DNA of 64,000 bases from Saccharibacillus sp. CPCC 101409 (GCF_030518235.1 NZ_JAULSA010000012.1:99226-163225); one strand, 5' to 3'; counted from the stretch's first letter, positions 43,200 to 52,054 are shown. Notes: generated by a model from the letters alone, not told the origin. Made by a program: numbers and translations.

Positions 43200-44855
43200 T
43201 TACACGACGGAAGTTGCCGCGCGGTCCGGGAACCAGATCGCAGGCAGTTCGTCCACGCTCATCGGGCGGCAGATCAAGTAACCCTGGATGCCCGGGCAGC
43301 CCATATCCATCAGCTGGAGCAGCTGTTCGCCGTCCTCTACGCCTTCGGCGACGACGCCCAGGTTCATTGCCCGGGCCATGCCGAGCAGAGCGGAGATAAC
43401 GGCGGGATTCATCTGTACGATGAAGGAGCGGTCGATCTTGAAACGGTCGATCGGAATCTGCGTCAGGATGCCGAGGGACGAATAGCCTGTACCGAAGTCG
43501 TCGAGCGAAAGTGTGTATCCGAGGCCCTGGAGCCGTTTGAGGATGCCGCGAATTTCTTCGATATCGCGCATCACAAGCGTTTCCGTCACTTCGAGGTCGA
43601 ACTGCGCGGGAGTCAGGCCTTCTTCCGCAATAATCGTATTCAGGCGGTCGACGAAGTCTTCGTTTTGAAACTGCACCTGGGAGATATTGACCGCGATCCG
43701 CACCTCGGGCCCGAACTTCTCGCGAAGCCGGGGGAAATCTTTGCATGCCCGGCGGACGACCCATTCACCGATCGGAACGATCAGGCCGGTCTCTTCGGCA
43801 ACGGGAATAAAATCGCCCGGCGGAATCAGCTGGCGGTGTCCGAGATTCCAGCGCAGCAGCGCCTCGACCTCGATCACCCGGTTGCGCGAAGCATCGAAGA
43901 TCGGCTGGTAGTGCAGCAGCAGCTCGTCTCTTTCGATGCACTGGTTCAGCGCGATTTCGTAATCGAATTTGATCATCTGGTCGTAGCGGAAGTCTTCTTT
44001 GTATTCGTGGTAGCGGCTGCGGCCTTTGCCTTTGGCGTAGTACAGGGCGATATCGGCCTGGCGCAGCAGCTTCGACAGATCGTCGCGCGCCGGAGAGGAG
44101 GAGATGCCGATGCTGGCGCTGACTTTGATCATGCGTTCTTCGAGCAGAAACGGACTTTCCAGGATGTTCAGAATCTTGCGCGCTTCCTGGTCGGCTTCCC
44201 GGATCGGCGTTTCGCACAGCAGAATAAATTCGTCGGCTCCCTGACGCGCGATTACATACGGCGGACCGAAAGCCTGCTTCAACCGATCCGCCACTTCGGT
44301 CAGCAGCTTGTCGCCGATCTCGTGTCCGAGCGAATCGTTGATATTCTTGAAATTGTCCAGGTCGATCAGAAACAGCGCATAAGGCTTGTTTACGAAATCG
44401 TACAGAAAGCGCCGGGTAAACAAATGTGTCAACTCGTCGTGATACGCGTAGTGCGGAGAGCGATGTCCGTAATCGTCGCCTTTCATCATATCCCGCGTTA
44501 CGCAGACGACGTACTCGATCTCCCCGTGCTCGTCGAACATCGGCGTCAGAATGCTTTCACCGCTGAGCGCCCCGTTCGGCAGAAGCGTTCCGTCCGCAAA
44601 ACGCAGGCTGCGGCGCTCGTCGACGACTTTATGATATTTATGATGCAGATATTGGCCCATCTGCGGCTCGTTGGCATAAACGTCATGGAAAGTCTTCCCG
44701 ATATGTTCCGGCCGGATGCCGCTGATTTCCGCGGCCGCAGAATTGACGTAATGATAGCGAAACTGTTCATCGTCCACGGCCATGACGTATACGCAATCTT
44801 CCAGCGCATTCAGCATCCGGGCCAAGACTTTTTCCTGCGGATCTGTTTGTTTCAT
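43200..44855 (-). CDS. PAS-GGDEF-EAL c-di-GMP phosphodiesterase
   Basis: 551 aa: a PAS domain (about 15-115), a GGDEF domain (about 130-290) and an EAL domain (about 300-545). The EAL residues for c-di-GMP hydrolysis are in place: EALLRW, NIS, TETLVM, DDFGTGYSSL, FKIDRSF, AEGVE and IQGYL. The GGDEF signature is RQGADEF, with Gly to Ala, so synthesis is doubtful and the domain may bind GTP as a regulator. ATG 44855 follows GGGGG; a longer frame to 44888 has no RBS. Confidence 0.92.
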   Translation of the reverse strand: MKQTDPQEKVLARMLNALEDCVYVMAVDDEQFRYHYVNSAAAEISGIRPEHIGKTFHDVYANEPQMGQYLHHKYHKVVDERRSLRFADGTLLPNGALSGESILTPMFDEHGEIEYVVCVTRDMMKGDDYGHRSPHYAYHDELTHLFTRRFLYDFVNKPYALFLIDLDNFKNINDSLGHEIGDKLLTEVADRLKQAFGPPYVIARQGADEFILLCETPIREADQEARKILNILESPFLLEERMIKVSASIGISSSPARDDLSKLLRQADIALYYAKGKGRSRYHEYKEDFRYDQMIKFDYEIALNQCIERDELLLHYQPIFDASRNRVIEVEALLRWNLGHRQLIPPGDFIPVAEETGLIVPIGEWVVRRACKDFPRLREKFGPEVRIAVNISQVQFQNEDFVDRLNTIIAEEGLTPAQFDLEVTETLVMRDIEEIRGILKRLQGLGYTLSLDDFGTGYSSLGILTQIPIDRFKIDRSFIVQMNPAVISALLGMARAMNLGVVAEGVEDGEQLLQLMDMGCPGIQGYLICRPMSVDELPAIWFPDRAATSVV

Positions 44856-45039
44856 GATGTCCCCCTTAATCAATCCGAGATCGCGCAATTTTATAATTCC
44901 ATCATACTATGGACGCGTTCCGCCCGCCTAGGGGAAGAAAGGAGGATAAACGCGTCATAACGAGAAGAGGACTTCCCATTTTTTGTCGAAAATACAGAGC
45001 GGGCGCGGCCCGGGAAACGTGTCTCAAATAGATGGACTA

Positions 45040-45065
45040 GTTTGACGGCAAGCCGGATCGGGTAA
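45040..45065 (+). promoter_or_regulatory. Sigma-B-like promoter
   Basis: GTTTGA-N14-GGGTAA, close to the sigma-B consensus, 37 bp before the general stress protein gene. A sporulation sigma-F reading is also possible. Confidence 0.6.
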
Positions 45066-45101
45066 AAAAGTTGAAACCGATAACGCGGGGAGGAAACGAC
45101 A

Positions 45102-45821
45102 ATGATCAAGAAAATTGCAGGTACTTTCGAACGCGAAGAACAGGCGGTACAAGCAATCCACGAACTCAAAAACGCGGGGTATACGGGCGACGAGATTTCG
45201 GTCATCGCCAAAGATACGAAGGAATCCGAAGAACTGCGCAGCGAAACGGGTACGAAAGCGCCGGAAGGCATGGCCGGCGGCGCGATCGCGGGCGGGGCGC
45301 TCGGTGGCGCAGCCGGCGTCATCGCCAGCCTCGGCGCGCTTGCGATTCCGGGCATCGGCCCTCTGCTCGCGGCGGGACCGATCGCGGCAGGGCTTGCCGG
45401 CGCCACGCTCGGCGCGGGAGTAGGCGGCCTGGCGGGCGGCCTTATCGGACTCGGCATTCCGGAGAAAGAAGCCAAATACTACAACGACCGCGTCCATGCG
45501 GGCGAAGTCCTGGTGCTCGTGGACGAACAGGAAGCGATGCGCAGCAAGATTTACGAGATCTATCTACGCAACGGCGCCACCAATACCGAATACTTCGATC
45601 CCGACGACGCGACGGGAACTCCGGACATGATGCCGGCCGACCAGAGCGCGGCTCCGGCCGCGGCAAGAAGCGCGGAGCTGCCCGATACGCCGGAGAACTC
45701 CGGCGATCCGGTTCGCAACCGCGAAGAAGCGATCGATCCGAGCAGCACGACGGACCCGACACGCCAGTCGTCAAACCTGATCATCGGACGCGACGACCGC
45801 CCATACAAAGGAAACGACTGA
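45102..45821 (+). CDS. General stress protein with YflT-like and Gly-rich domains
   Basis: 239 aa. Residues 1-55 form an alpha/beta domain (MIKKIAGTFEREEQAVQAI) of the heat-induced stress protein YflT (17M) type. A Gly/Ala-rich hydrophobic stretch (about 57-125) may insert into membranes, and the C-terminal 70 residues are acidic and disordered. A sigma-B-like promoter lies upstream, in keeping with a stress role. Terminator follows. Confidence 0.82.
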   Translation: MIKKIAGTFEREEQAVQAIHELKNAGYTGDEISVIAKDTKESEELRSETGTKAPEGMAGGAIAGGALGGAAGVIASLGALAIPGIGPLLAAGPIAAGLAGATLGAGVGGLAGGLIGLGIPEKEAKYYNDRVHAGEVLVLVDEQEAMRSKIYEIYLRNGATNTEYFDPDDATGTPDMMPADQSAAPAAARSAELPDTPENSGDPVRNREEAIDPSSTTDPTRQSSNLIIGRDDRPYKGND

Positions 45822-45852
45822 CTGCAGCCGCCGCGCTGTTCGATCTGTATAG

Positions 45853-45893
45853 AAAAAGGAGCTTTCGGCATGCCGCCGAAAGCTCCTTTTTCT
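45853..45893 (+). terminator. Intrinsic terminator
   Basis: AAAAAGGAGCTTTCGGC pairs with GCCGAAAGCTCCTTTTT around ATGCC, between convergent genes. Confidence 0.95.
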
Positions 45894-45919
45894 ATCACGA
45901 TCAAGCGCCATGCTTCGGC

Positions 45920-47122
45920 TTATGCCGAAATCTTCGGCTCCCCGGCCCGGCGGACCGGATTGCGGCGTTCCATCCGGTGATGCAGCCCGTAGTAAGCCGC
46001 CAGCGCCAACAGCACGATCAGCCCGCCGATCAGATACATCTTAGAGTAGCCGATCGAGGACGCGATTGCGCCGAGCAGGTACGAGCCCAATCCGTAGCCC
46101 AGATCGAAGAACACGAAATACGTGCCGGTCGCAAGACCGCTGCGATGCGGCGGAGCGGACTGGATCGCAAGCGTTTGAAAACTCGGAATGATCGCGCCGT
46201 AGCCAAGCCCGATAACGGCCGCCGCAAGCAGGAACAGGGCGGCTGTGTCCGCACGGCTGAGCCCGATCAGTCCGGCCGCAAACAGCGCGATACCCGGATA
46301 CACCAGCGCATGCGCGCCGCGTCTGTCGAACAGCCGGCCGGTAAACGGGCGCGACAGCAGCACGACGGCGGCAAACACCACAAAAAAGTAGCTGGCTGAA
46401 CTTTTGAGCCCGAGCGAATCCGCGTACACGGAAATAAAAGTCGAGATCGCCCCGTAAGCAAAAGCGACCAGAAAGCCCGCCAGCGCAACCGGAATCGCTT
46501 TGAATTCGATAAACCGGCGGATATTCCACGCCCCGAATTCGTGCGCGGGCCGCTCGCGCTTAGGAATCGGCGTGACGATCCCGCACACGCAGGCGAGAAC
46601 GGCAAACCCGATAATCAGAACGAACAGAGTGGCGAAGCCGGCTCGTTCCGATACCGACAGCCCGACGAAAGGCCCGAATACCATCGCCAGGCTCATGAAC
46701 AGCGTAAAGTAGCCGATGCCTTCTCCTTTGCGTTCGCGCGGAATCAAATCCAGCACGACCGTCGAGGTCGTCGTGGCCGCGATGCCGAACGAGATGCCGT
46801 GCACGAAGCGCAGCAGAAGCAGAAGAGCGTAACTCGGCACCCACAGATAGAACAGGCTGCATACCGCGAACATCGACACCGAGAACACCAGCAGCTTTTT
46901 CCGGTCGATCTCGTCCAGCCACTTACCCGTCAGCGGACGAAAAATAACCGCCGCGATCACGAAAACGGTGGTGACGAGCCCGATGCCGCCTTTGGCCGCG
47001 TTCAGGTGTTCCAGGGCATAAGCCGGAAGCGTCACCGCCAGAATGTAGAAATTGATAAAAATAAAAAAACTGCTGAAGCTTATCGTCAAAAAATTGCGGC
47101 TCCATAATCGCTGCGTATCCAG
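45920..47122 (-). CDS. MFS transporter, probably CTG start
   Basis: About 400 aa with twelve membrane helices; the family motif LxxxGxxxDRxxRR-like GKWLDEIDRKK lies between helices 2 and 3. Start choice: the TTG at 47089 has no RBS and would remove the conserved N-terminal LWSRNF. A CTG at 47120-47122 opens MDTQRLWSRNF and lies 8 bases after a perfect AGGAGG (47131-47136), so CTG is the likely start. Substrate unknown. The operator-like repeat at 47247-47274 lies between this gene and the divergent 47306 gene. Confidence 0.86.
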   Translation of the reverse strand: MDTQRLWSRNFLTISFSSFFIFINFYILAVTLPAYALEHLNAAKGGIGLVTTVFVIAAVIFRPLTGKWLDEIDRKKLLVFSVSMFAVCSLFYLWVPSYALLLLLRFVHGISFGIAATTTSTVVLDLIPRERKGEGIGYFTLFMSLAMVFGPFVGLSVSERAGFATLFVLIIGFAVLACVCGIVTPIPKRERPAHEFGAWNIRRFIEFKAIPVALAGFLVAFAYGAISTFISVYADSLGLKSSASYFFVVFAAVVLLSRPFTGRLFDRRGAHALVYPGIALFAAGLIGLSRADTAALFLLAAAVIGLGYGAIIPSFQTLAIQSAPPHRSGLATGTYFVFFDLGYGLGSYLLGAIASSIGYSKMYLIGGLIVLLALAAYYGLHHRMERRNPVRRAGEPKISA

Positions 47123-47246
47123 ACAACCATCCTCCTACATATCGTTTCACTTTTAATTGTCTTAACAACTATATAAATTTTGAACGGGATTGTCAATACA
47201 GATGCGGGGCGCGGATATGGTAAGATAGAAAAAGAGACAGGAACAG

Positions 47247-47274
47247 TACCTTATCTTTAGCGTTGACAAGGTAC
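47247..47274. promoter_or_regulatory. Inverted repeat GTACCTT...AAGGTAC
   Basis: A perfect 7-bp inverted repeat with a 14-bp spacer in the divergent promoter region between the MFS gene and the 47306 gene. It is likely an operator; it includes a TTGACA motif near 47263. No regulator gene is adjacent. Confidence 0.4.
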
Positions 47275-47305
47275 CAACGGCCCTGGGGAAGCGGAGGAGA
47301 GAGCG

Positions 47306-47728
47306 ATGTCGGACGAAGTGAGCCGGGTTCACCGGATTCCGTTCAGCAGAATTTGCGGGGTATTGGGCATCAGGCAAAAGATCATCAATGTCTATCCGGA
47401 TTACGCCAATAAAACGGTCGTCGTGGAAACGGACAAGAACGTGCGCAATCCGAGTACGATTATCGAAGTGAGAAGCACGTATCTCGACGTTCGTACGGTC
47501 AGCGCGGAAGAGTATAACCGGATGCCGTACAAGCCCAATGTGACGGATAAACTAAAGGGCCTGCTGGACGACGAAGAAAGAGACGCCCTGACCGAAAGCC
47601 TGCATATGGCAATCGCCGGAACGGAACACGAACTGCTGGGCGAACCGGAAGGCGAAGAGCGGGAGCGCAAGCGCCGGTTTCTGGAAAACGCCCGCCGGGC
47701 CTTCAATAAGCTGACCGGAGACCTGTAA
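47306..47728 (+). CDS. Conserved hypothetical protein
   Basis: 140 aa, no signal peptide, no Cys beyond one. N-terminal 70 residues are beta-rich (RICGVLGIRQKIINVYPDY); the C-terminal half is helical and charged (LLDDEERDALTESLHMAIA, ERERKRRFLENARRAFNKL). RBS GGAGGAGAG lies before ATG. It stands alone with the inverted repeat upstream. I do not recognise the family. Confidence 0.72.
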   Translation: MSDEVSRVHRIPFSRICGVLGIRQKIINVYPDYANKTVVVETDKNVRNPSTIIEVRSTYLDVRTVSAEEYNRMPYKPNVTDKLKGLLDDEERDALTESLHMAIAGTEHELLGEPEGEERERKRRFLENARRAFNKLTGDL

Positions 47729-47752
47729 GAAGCGGCGTATACCGATTTACAC

Positions 47753-47781
47753 TTGTTCCGCCCTGTAATTCACGCTACAAT
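47753..47781 (+). promoter_or_regulatory. Sigma-A promoter of the YebC gene
   Basis: TTGTTC at 47753-47758, 17-bp spacer, TACAAT at 47776-47781. Confidence 0.65.
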
Positions 47782-47836
47782 AAACAGGTGTGAAACCAAG
47801 TACAGAACCAATAAATGGAAAGCGAGCGGGATAGAT

Positions 47837-48559
47837 ATGGGTCGTAAATGGAATAATATCAAGGAAAAGAAAGCTTCCAAAGACGCCAATACCAGTCGGG
47901 TTTATGCCAAGTTCGGCGTTGAAATTTACGTAGCGGCCAAGAAAGGCGAGCCCGATCCGGAATCGAACCGCGCTCTGAAGGTCGTTCTCGAACGCGCCAA
48001 GACGTATAACGTGCCGAAGGCGATTATCGACCGCGCCATGGAAAAAGCCAAAGGCAGCGGCGACGAGACGTATACCGAGCTGCGCTACGAAGGCTTCGGC
48101 CCGAACGGTTCGATGGTGATCGTCGACGCGCTGACCAACAACGTGAACCGTACCGCTTCCGACGTACGCGCCGCATTCAGCAAGAACGGCGGCAACCTGG
48201 GCGTCAGCGGTTCCGTCGCTTATATGTTCGACGAAACGGCCGTAATCGGGATCGAAGGCAAGAACGAAGAAGAAGTGCTCGAACTGCTGATGGAAGCCGA
48301 TGTGGACGCGCGCGATATCATGGCCGAAGACGACGCTGTTATCATCTATGCCCAACCGGACCAGTTCCACAACGTGCAGGAAGCTCTGCGCGCGGCGGGC
48401 ATCGAAGAATTCACGGTCGCCGAAATCACCATGCTGCCGCAAACCTTTGTGTCCCTCGACGAAGACGGCGAGAAACAGTTCGACAAGATGATCGACGCGC
48501 TCGAAGACCTGGAAGATGTTCAGCAGGTCTACCACAACGTCGATTCCGAAGAAGAGTAA
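47837..48559 (+). CDS. YebC/PmpR-family regulator or ribosome-associated factor
   Basis: 240 aa. Family motifs are [20 protein letters not shown] at the start, then [35 protein letters not shown] and [19 protein letters not shown]. The family acts as transcription regulators and helps translation of polyproline stretches; which applies here is unknown. The gene has its own promoter and terminator. ATG 47837 was chosen from the conserved start; its RBS is weak. Confidence 0.92.
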   Translation: MGRKWNNIKEKKASKDANTSRVYAKFGVEIYVAAKKGEPDPESNRALKVVLERAKTYNVPKAIIDRAMEKAKGSGDETYTELRYEGFGPNGSMVIVDALTNNVNRTASDVRAAFSKNGGNLGVSGSVAYMFDETAVIGIEGKNEEEVLELLMEADVDARDIMAEDDAVIIYAQPDQFHNVQEALRAAGIEEFTVAEITMLPQTFVSLDEDGEKQFDKMIDALEDLEDVQQVYHNVDSEEE

Positions 48560-48573
48560 GAAGCAAATTTGTG

Positions 48574-48604
48574 CGAGGCTCCCGGCGGGGGCCTCGTTTT
48601 TTTG
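48574..48604 (+). terminator. Intrinsic terminator
   Basis: CGAGGCTCCC pairs with GGGGGCCTCG, followed by a T run. Confidence 0.9.
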
Positions 48605-48673
48605 TAAGGCCGAATAGGTCGTTCAAAACGGAATATGCTAAAATGAGGAAAAAAGAAAGAAGGGTGCCGCCGC

Positions 48674-49123
48674 ATGTTCAACCCGGATAGCGAACAATAC
48701 GTCGTATTTAAAATCGAAGGAGAAGAATACGGGATTCCGATCGAATCGGTCCATCAAATCCTTCCGGTGCCGGACAACGTTCCGGTGTCGGATTATTATT
48801 CGGCCGTTCACGGCATGATGAAGATAGCGGGGAAGATTATGCCGGTCTTCGACGTGCATTTTGCATTCGGCTTCGACGAACCTTTTCCCGATCCCAGACA
48901 GCGTTTGATCGTGATTCGGGAAGGACGTTTGACCGTCGCGCTGCTGGTTGACGAAGTGACGGAGGTGCTGAAAACGGGGCAGGAGCAGCCCGAGGTGCCG
49001 AGCGGAGTGCGCCGAATGCGCAAAGGCGGATTCTTCACGGGCATGTACCGGACCCCGGAACGAATCGTCCTGCTGTTCGACCTGCGCGATATGCTGGAGG
49101 AAGAAGGACTGGAACTGAACTAG
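48674..49123 (+). CDS. CheW-like chemotaxis coupling protein
   Basis: 149 aa, a single CheW domain: EQYVVFKIEGEEYGIPIESV, then GMMKIAGKIMPVFDVHFAFG and VALLVDEVTEVLKT. CheW links receptors to CheA. No other chemotaxis genes are nearby, so it may serve a distant array or a different kinase. The protein is slightly longer than minimal CheW. Weak promoter-like TAAAAT lies upstream. Confidence 0.9.
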   Translation: MFNPDSEQYVVFKIEGEEYGIPIESVHQILPVPDNVPVSDYYSAVHGMMKIAGKIMPVFDVHFAFGFDEPFPDPRQRLIVIREGRLTVALLVDEVTEVLKTGQEQPEVPSGVRRMRKGGFFTGMYRTPERIVLLFDLRDMLEEEGLELN

Positions 49124-49163
49124 ATCCAACGGGAATGCAGCGAACTGAAAAAAAGCACACAAA

Positions 49164-49202
49164 TACCCCCGCATCCTTGAATCAACAAGACTGCGGGGGG
49201 GC
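49164..49202. terminator. Possible terminator hairpin
   Basis: CCCCCGCA pairs with TGCGGGGG around an 18-base loop. It lacks a good T run on the plus strand, but would serve either CheW transcripts or transcription coming from the repeat array. Confidence 0.45.
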
Positions 49203-49299
49203 TATTCGTTTAGATCATTATTCAATTTTCTTCGTTCCTCCTGATGATCCAATCCACATGCTTGACATGGTGAACGTACTGCTTGTGTTTCCAGTCTTG

Positions 49300-50420
49300 C
49301 CGATTGGCGTATGCTTCACAGCTTTCGTCAATCGTTTAGCGGTTTGTTTCTAAATTTATCGTGCTTATTTGAAACATCCGTACTCCGCAGCTTATCGGAG
49401 CTTGCCGTACTCTTCACGGCTACCATGTCTTCTACGCATATGGGGGTGGGTTCCCGCATACATCGATTCCACGAAAAGTGTTTTCACCGGCACTTTTCCT
49501 CGGTGTGAATCGGGCTAGTATGCTTCGCTTTCGCTATTGCATCGGAATCCTGCTCCTCTCCACGCAAGGCTCGACTCATGCTCGAAACGGCTTCTTCCGC
49601 TGAACAATAGTTTCACTTTGGTTTGACATCGCAGCTGCTTTCGCATGGGACCTCGTCTTCACAGCGTCCGTCGCGTCATGCGGCAGAGCGTTATGCCTGC
49701 CTAACCTATTGCATTGGAATCATGCTCCCATCTTGCAAGGTTTCATTCCCTGCTCGAAATCGCGTTTTCCTTCTACAAAGGTCTTATTCAACAGATCACC
49801 TTAACCTTATCGCATGATTTCGTACACGTTCAAACTCATTGATTAAGAAACTCGTTTCACCCGGGTTTGTTGCATGGTCTTGCACATTCTTCGGTTGAGT
49901 TTCCCACATACCTGATTTCACAAAAAGCGCTGTCACGAACACTTTTTGAAACGTGAAACCACTCAGTATGCTTCGCTGGCGTGTTTCATCGGAATCTACT
50001 CCCCTCGGCAGAATTGATTCTGCGCAATCGGTGCTTTCCGTTTCGAACCGCGCTTGCTTCTGAGTTCCCCACGTATCCTCGATCTCACGAAAAACTTTTT
50101 CACTGAAGTTTTTCATGCGTGAAAATCGGTCATTGATACGCTTCGCTAACCTGTGTCATCGGAATCCTGCTCCCTTCATCCAAGAAATCATTCTCGTTTG
50201 AATCGGCTTCATTCTTCCGTCCCAACTCAATGGCCTACGGTGAATATCTGAGTTCCCGCATATCCGGTCTCTCGAAAGACGTTTTCACGGTCGCCTTTCT
50301 TTCCATTTAAGAGCCTTCCGATATGCATCGCTTACCCTAGTCCATTGGACTTGTCCCTCCTTGTATAAGGATGATGGAAAAAGTCTTCTTGAGCCCACCC
50401 GCGTATGCTTTTGGTTTAGT
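49300..50420. repeat. Tandem array of degenerate hairpin-bearing repeats
   Basis: A 1.1-kb gene-free region with at least four clear and two decayed units of about 165-275 bp. Each unit has, in order, a box GAGTTCCCGCATATCC-like (49449, 49897, 50062, 50250), a hairpin with TCAC...GTGA arms, a box AGTATGCTTCGCT (49518, 49967; variants at 49308, 49691, 50137, 50321), and a box TCATCGGAATCCTGCTCC (49539, 49710, 49987, 50157). The hairpin arms covary: AAAAGTG/CACTTTT in one unit and AAAAACTT/AAGTTTTT in another, so structure is conserved. The composition is more AT-rich than the neighbours. No coding capacity is supported. The stretch 50421-50685 holds nothing else I can identify. Confidence 0.75.
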
Positions 50421-50685
50421 GCTTTGAAGCATTGCCGCTGGTGTTGCCTCTATATTAACCTCTTCGGCCGAAAAGTAAAACTTGTGTAAAAACATCAAGA
50501 TCTTTGTAAAACGCGATCTCGTGAATCCAGCACGCTACAGCTTGTCCAATCTTGGAATTACGCGTTTTTTTTCGAGTATGCTCGTTCCGGGCAATCGGCA
50601 AGCTCGATAGAGCGGGCGGGAATGTGGGTAATAAGCAAATACGGGGAATAAGCGACACAAATATCCGACGGGAGGCGAAAGCAAA

Positions 50686-51255
50686 GTGAGTATGTTCAAA
50701 ACGATCAAAACGAGTATCAACGATACGAAGCAGGCGCTCGACGGCATCAAGCAATCGATAAACGGCGTGAAAGAAGAAGCCGACGTATTGAAAGGCAATC
50801 TGGCGCTCGTCCAGGCGCAGGTGAAAGAAAAGCCGGCCAAGCTCAAGTCTTCGATGTCGTATCTGAAGCTGGGCATCGCGGACGCCAAAGCGACGATCGC
50901 CGAAACGAAGCAGGGGGTGACGGAAGTGAAAGACGCGGGCAAGGACAAGGAAACGGCGGGGAAGCTGGTGCCGGGCGCGGAGTTCGTTCGGGAAGAAGGC
51001 GGCTTTACGTTGAAAAAGGGCAGCGAAGTGATCGGCGAGATCACGTATGCGGTCGGTCCGGAAGAAGATACGTGGATGGCGAACCATACGTACGTCAAAC
51101 CGGAATACCGGGGCGGAAGCATTGCCAAAGCGCTGCTCGACCGTCTGGTTGAAGAAGCGCGCAAAGAAGACAAGAAAATCTTCCCGGTCTGCTCGTACGT
51201 GGTGGCGCAGTTCAGACGCGATTCGGATTACAAGGACGTCTGGCATCAATATTGA
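50686..51255 (+). CDS. Coiled-coil protein fused to a YjdJ-type GNAT domain
   Basis: 189 aa, GTG start 10 bases after GGGAGG. Residues 1-95 are a continuous coiled coil (TKQALDGIKQSINGVKEEAD, VKEKPAKLKSSMSYLKLGIA). Residues 96-189 match the small GNAT_3/YjdJ-type acetyltransferase: VIGEITYAVGPEEDTWMANH, VKPEYRGGSIAKALLDRLV and IFPVCSYVVAQFRRD. Most relatives are about 90 aa and lack the coiled coil. The helix may tether or oligomerise the enzyme. Acceptor unknown. Terminator follows. Confidence 0.8.
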   Translation: MSMFKTIKTSINDTKQALDGIKQSINGVKEEADVLKGNLALVQAQVKEKPAKLKSSMSYLKLGIADAKATIAETKQGVTEVKDAGKDKETAGKLVPGAEFVREEGGFTLKKGSEVIGEITYAVGPEEDTWMANHTYVKPEYRGGSIAKALLDRLVEEARKEDKKIFPVCSYVVAQFRRDSDYKDVWHQY

Positions 51256-51293
51256 AGCCGTCGGCGTATGCCGAACGGTTGTGCGGAGAAAAC

Positions 51294-51331
51294 AAAAAGC
51301 TTCGCCGGAAACAGTCCGGCGGAGCTTTTAT
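51294..51331 (+). terminator. Intrinsic terminator
   Basis: AAAAGCTTCGCCGG pairs with CCGGCGGAGCTTTT (one G.U) around a 7-base loop. Confidence 0.88.
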
Positions 51332-51367
51332 CGATCAAGGGATGAGATTTTTAAAATAATGCCCTGA

Positions 51368-52054
51368 CTAAGCGGGTTCGGGTTCGAATACATAAACGAT
51401 AACGCTCTTGTCGTCTTCGAATTTCCAGTCCAAATAAAGCCCGCTCGCTTTGCGTTCAAGAATGGCGGGAATTCGGGCTTTGTGAATGATTACATCTTTT
51501 TCGATTCCGCGTTTGACTTTGCGCAGGACATCGACAGCTCCCTGCTTAACGAATCCTTTTTCCAGTTTAAGCAGAAGGCCTTCCCGAATCACGATCAGTA
51601 CATCGGGGTCGGCCCAATAGGAGTATACGGCTTTCGGCGTTTTTTGAACTTCGTTGGTGACTTCGGAAATTGCGGCATTTACACGATCCATCTCTTTGTA
51701 CTGAATTTTGCCGGTTTGATACAGGTCGTTTTCCATGATTCCGATCAGTGTACCGGACAGGTTGTCGTCGTCCCAGTCGAAATAGAGTCCGCTGACTTCG
51801 AATACCGTATACTCCTGAATATATTCGATGATGCTGGGAAAAAGGTGCTCGACCATCAATTCCCGGATCGACCGCATCGCGTCCATATCTTCGGTATCGA
51901 CCAGGTCCGTCATTACGATTCCGATAAATTTTTCCATATGAATAATGATCGAACGTTCGTCCATATAGACGTCGACTTTGTCCGGAACTTTACCGAAACT
52001 GTTTTCCAAAAGATTGCGGGTGAAAGAAGCGATGGTTTGTTGTAAGGTAGGCAT
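51368..52054 (-). CDS. Protein with two DUF2294 (MpsC-like) domains
   Basis: 228 aa made of two related halves. Half 1 (about 1-110) has FTRNLLENSFGKVPDKVDVYM and GLYFDWDDDNLSGTLIGIME; half 2 (about 120-228) has SYWADPDVLIVIREGLLLKL and GLYLDWKFEDDKSVIVYVFE. DUF2294 proteins (MpsC) are about 110-130 aa, so this is a fused duplicate. MpsC belongs to a sodium-coupled bicarbonate/membrane-potential system in staphylococci, but no MpsA/B partner is seen here. The gap 52055-52409 is AT-rich and holds divergent promoters but no gene. Confidence 0.78.
   Translation of the reverse strand: MPTLQQTIASFTRNLLENSFGKVPDKVDVYMDERSIIIHMEKFIGIVMTDLVDTEDMDAMRSIRELMVEHLFPSIIEYIQEYTVFEVSGLYFDWDDDNLSGTLIGIMENDLYQTGKIQYKEMDRVNAAISEVTNEVQKTPKAVYSYWADPDVLIVIREGLLLKLEKGFVKQGAVDVLRKVKRGIEKDVIIHKARIPAILERKASGLYLDWKFEDDKSVIVYVFEPEPA

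Noticed and set aside
49796..50116. 106-aa ORF on the minus strand over the repeat array
   Set aside because: It spans two repeat units in one frame by chance; other units break the frame, and no RBS stands before it.
49300..50420. CRISPR array
   Set aside because: Units are too long and degenerate, spacing is uneven, and there are no cas genes in the window.
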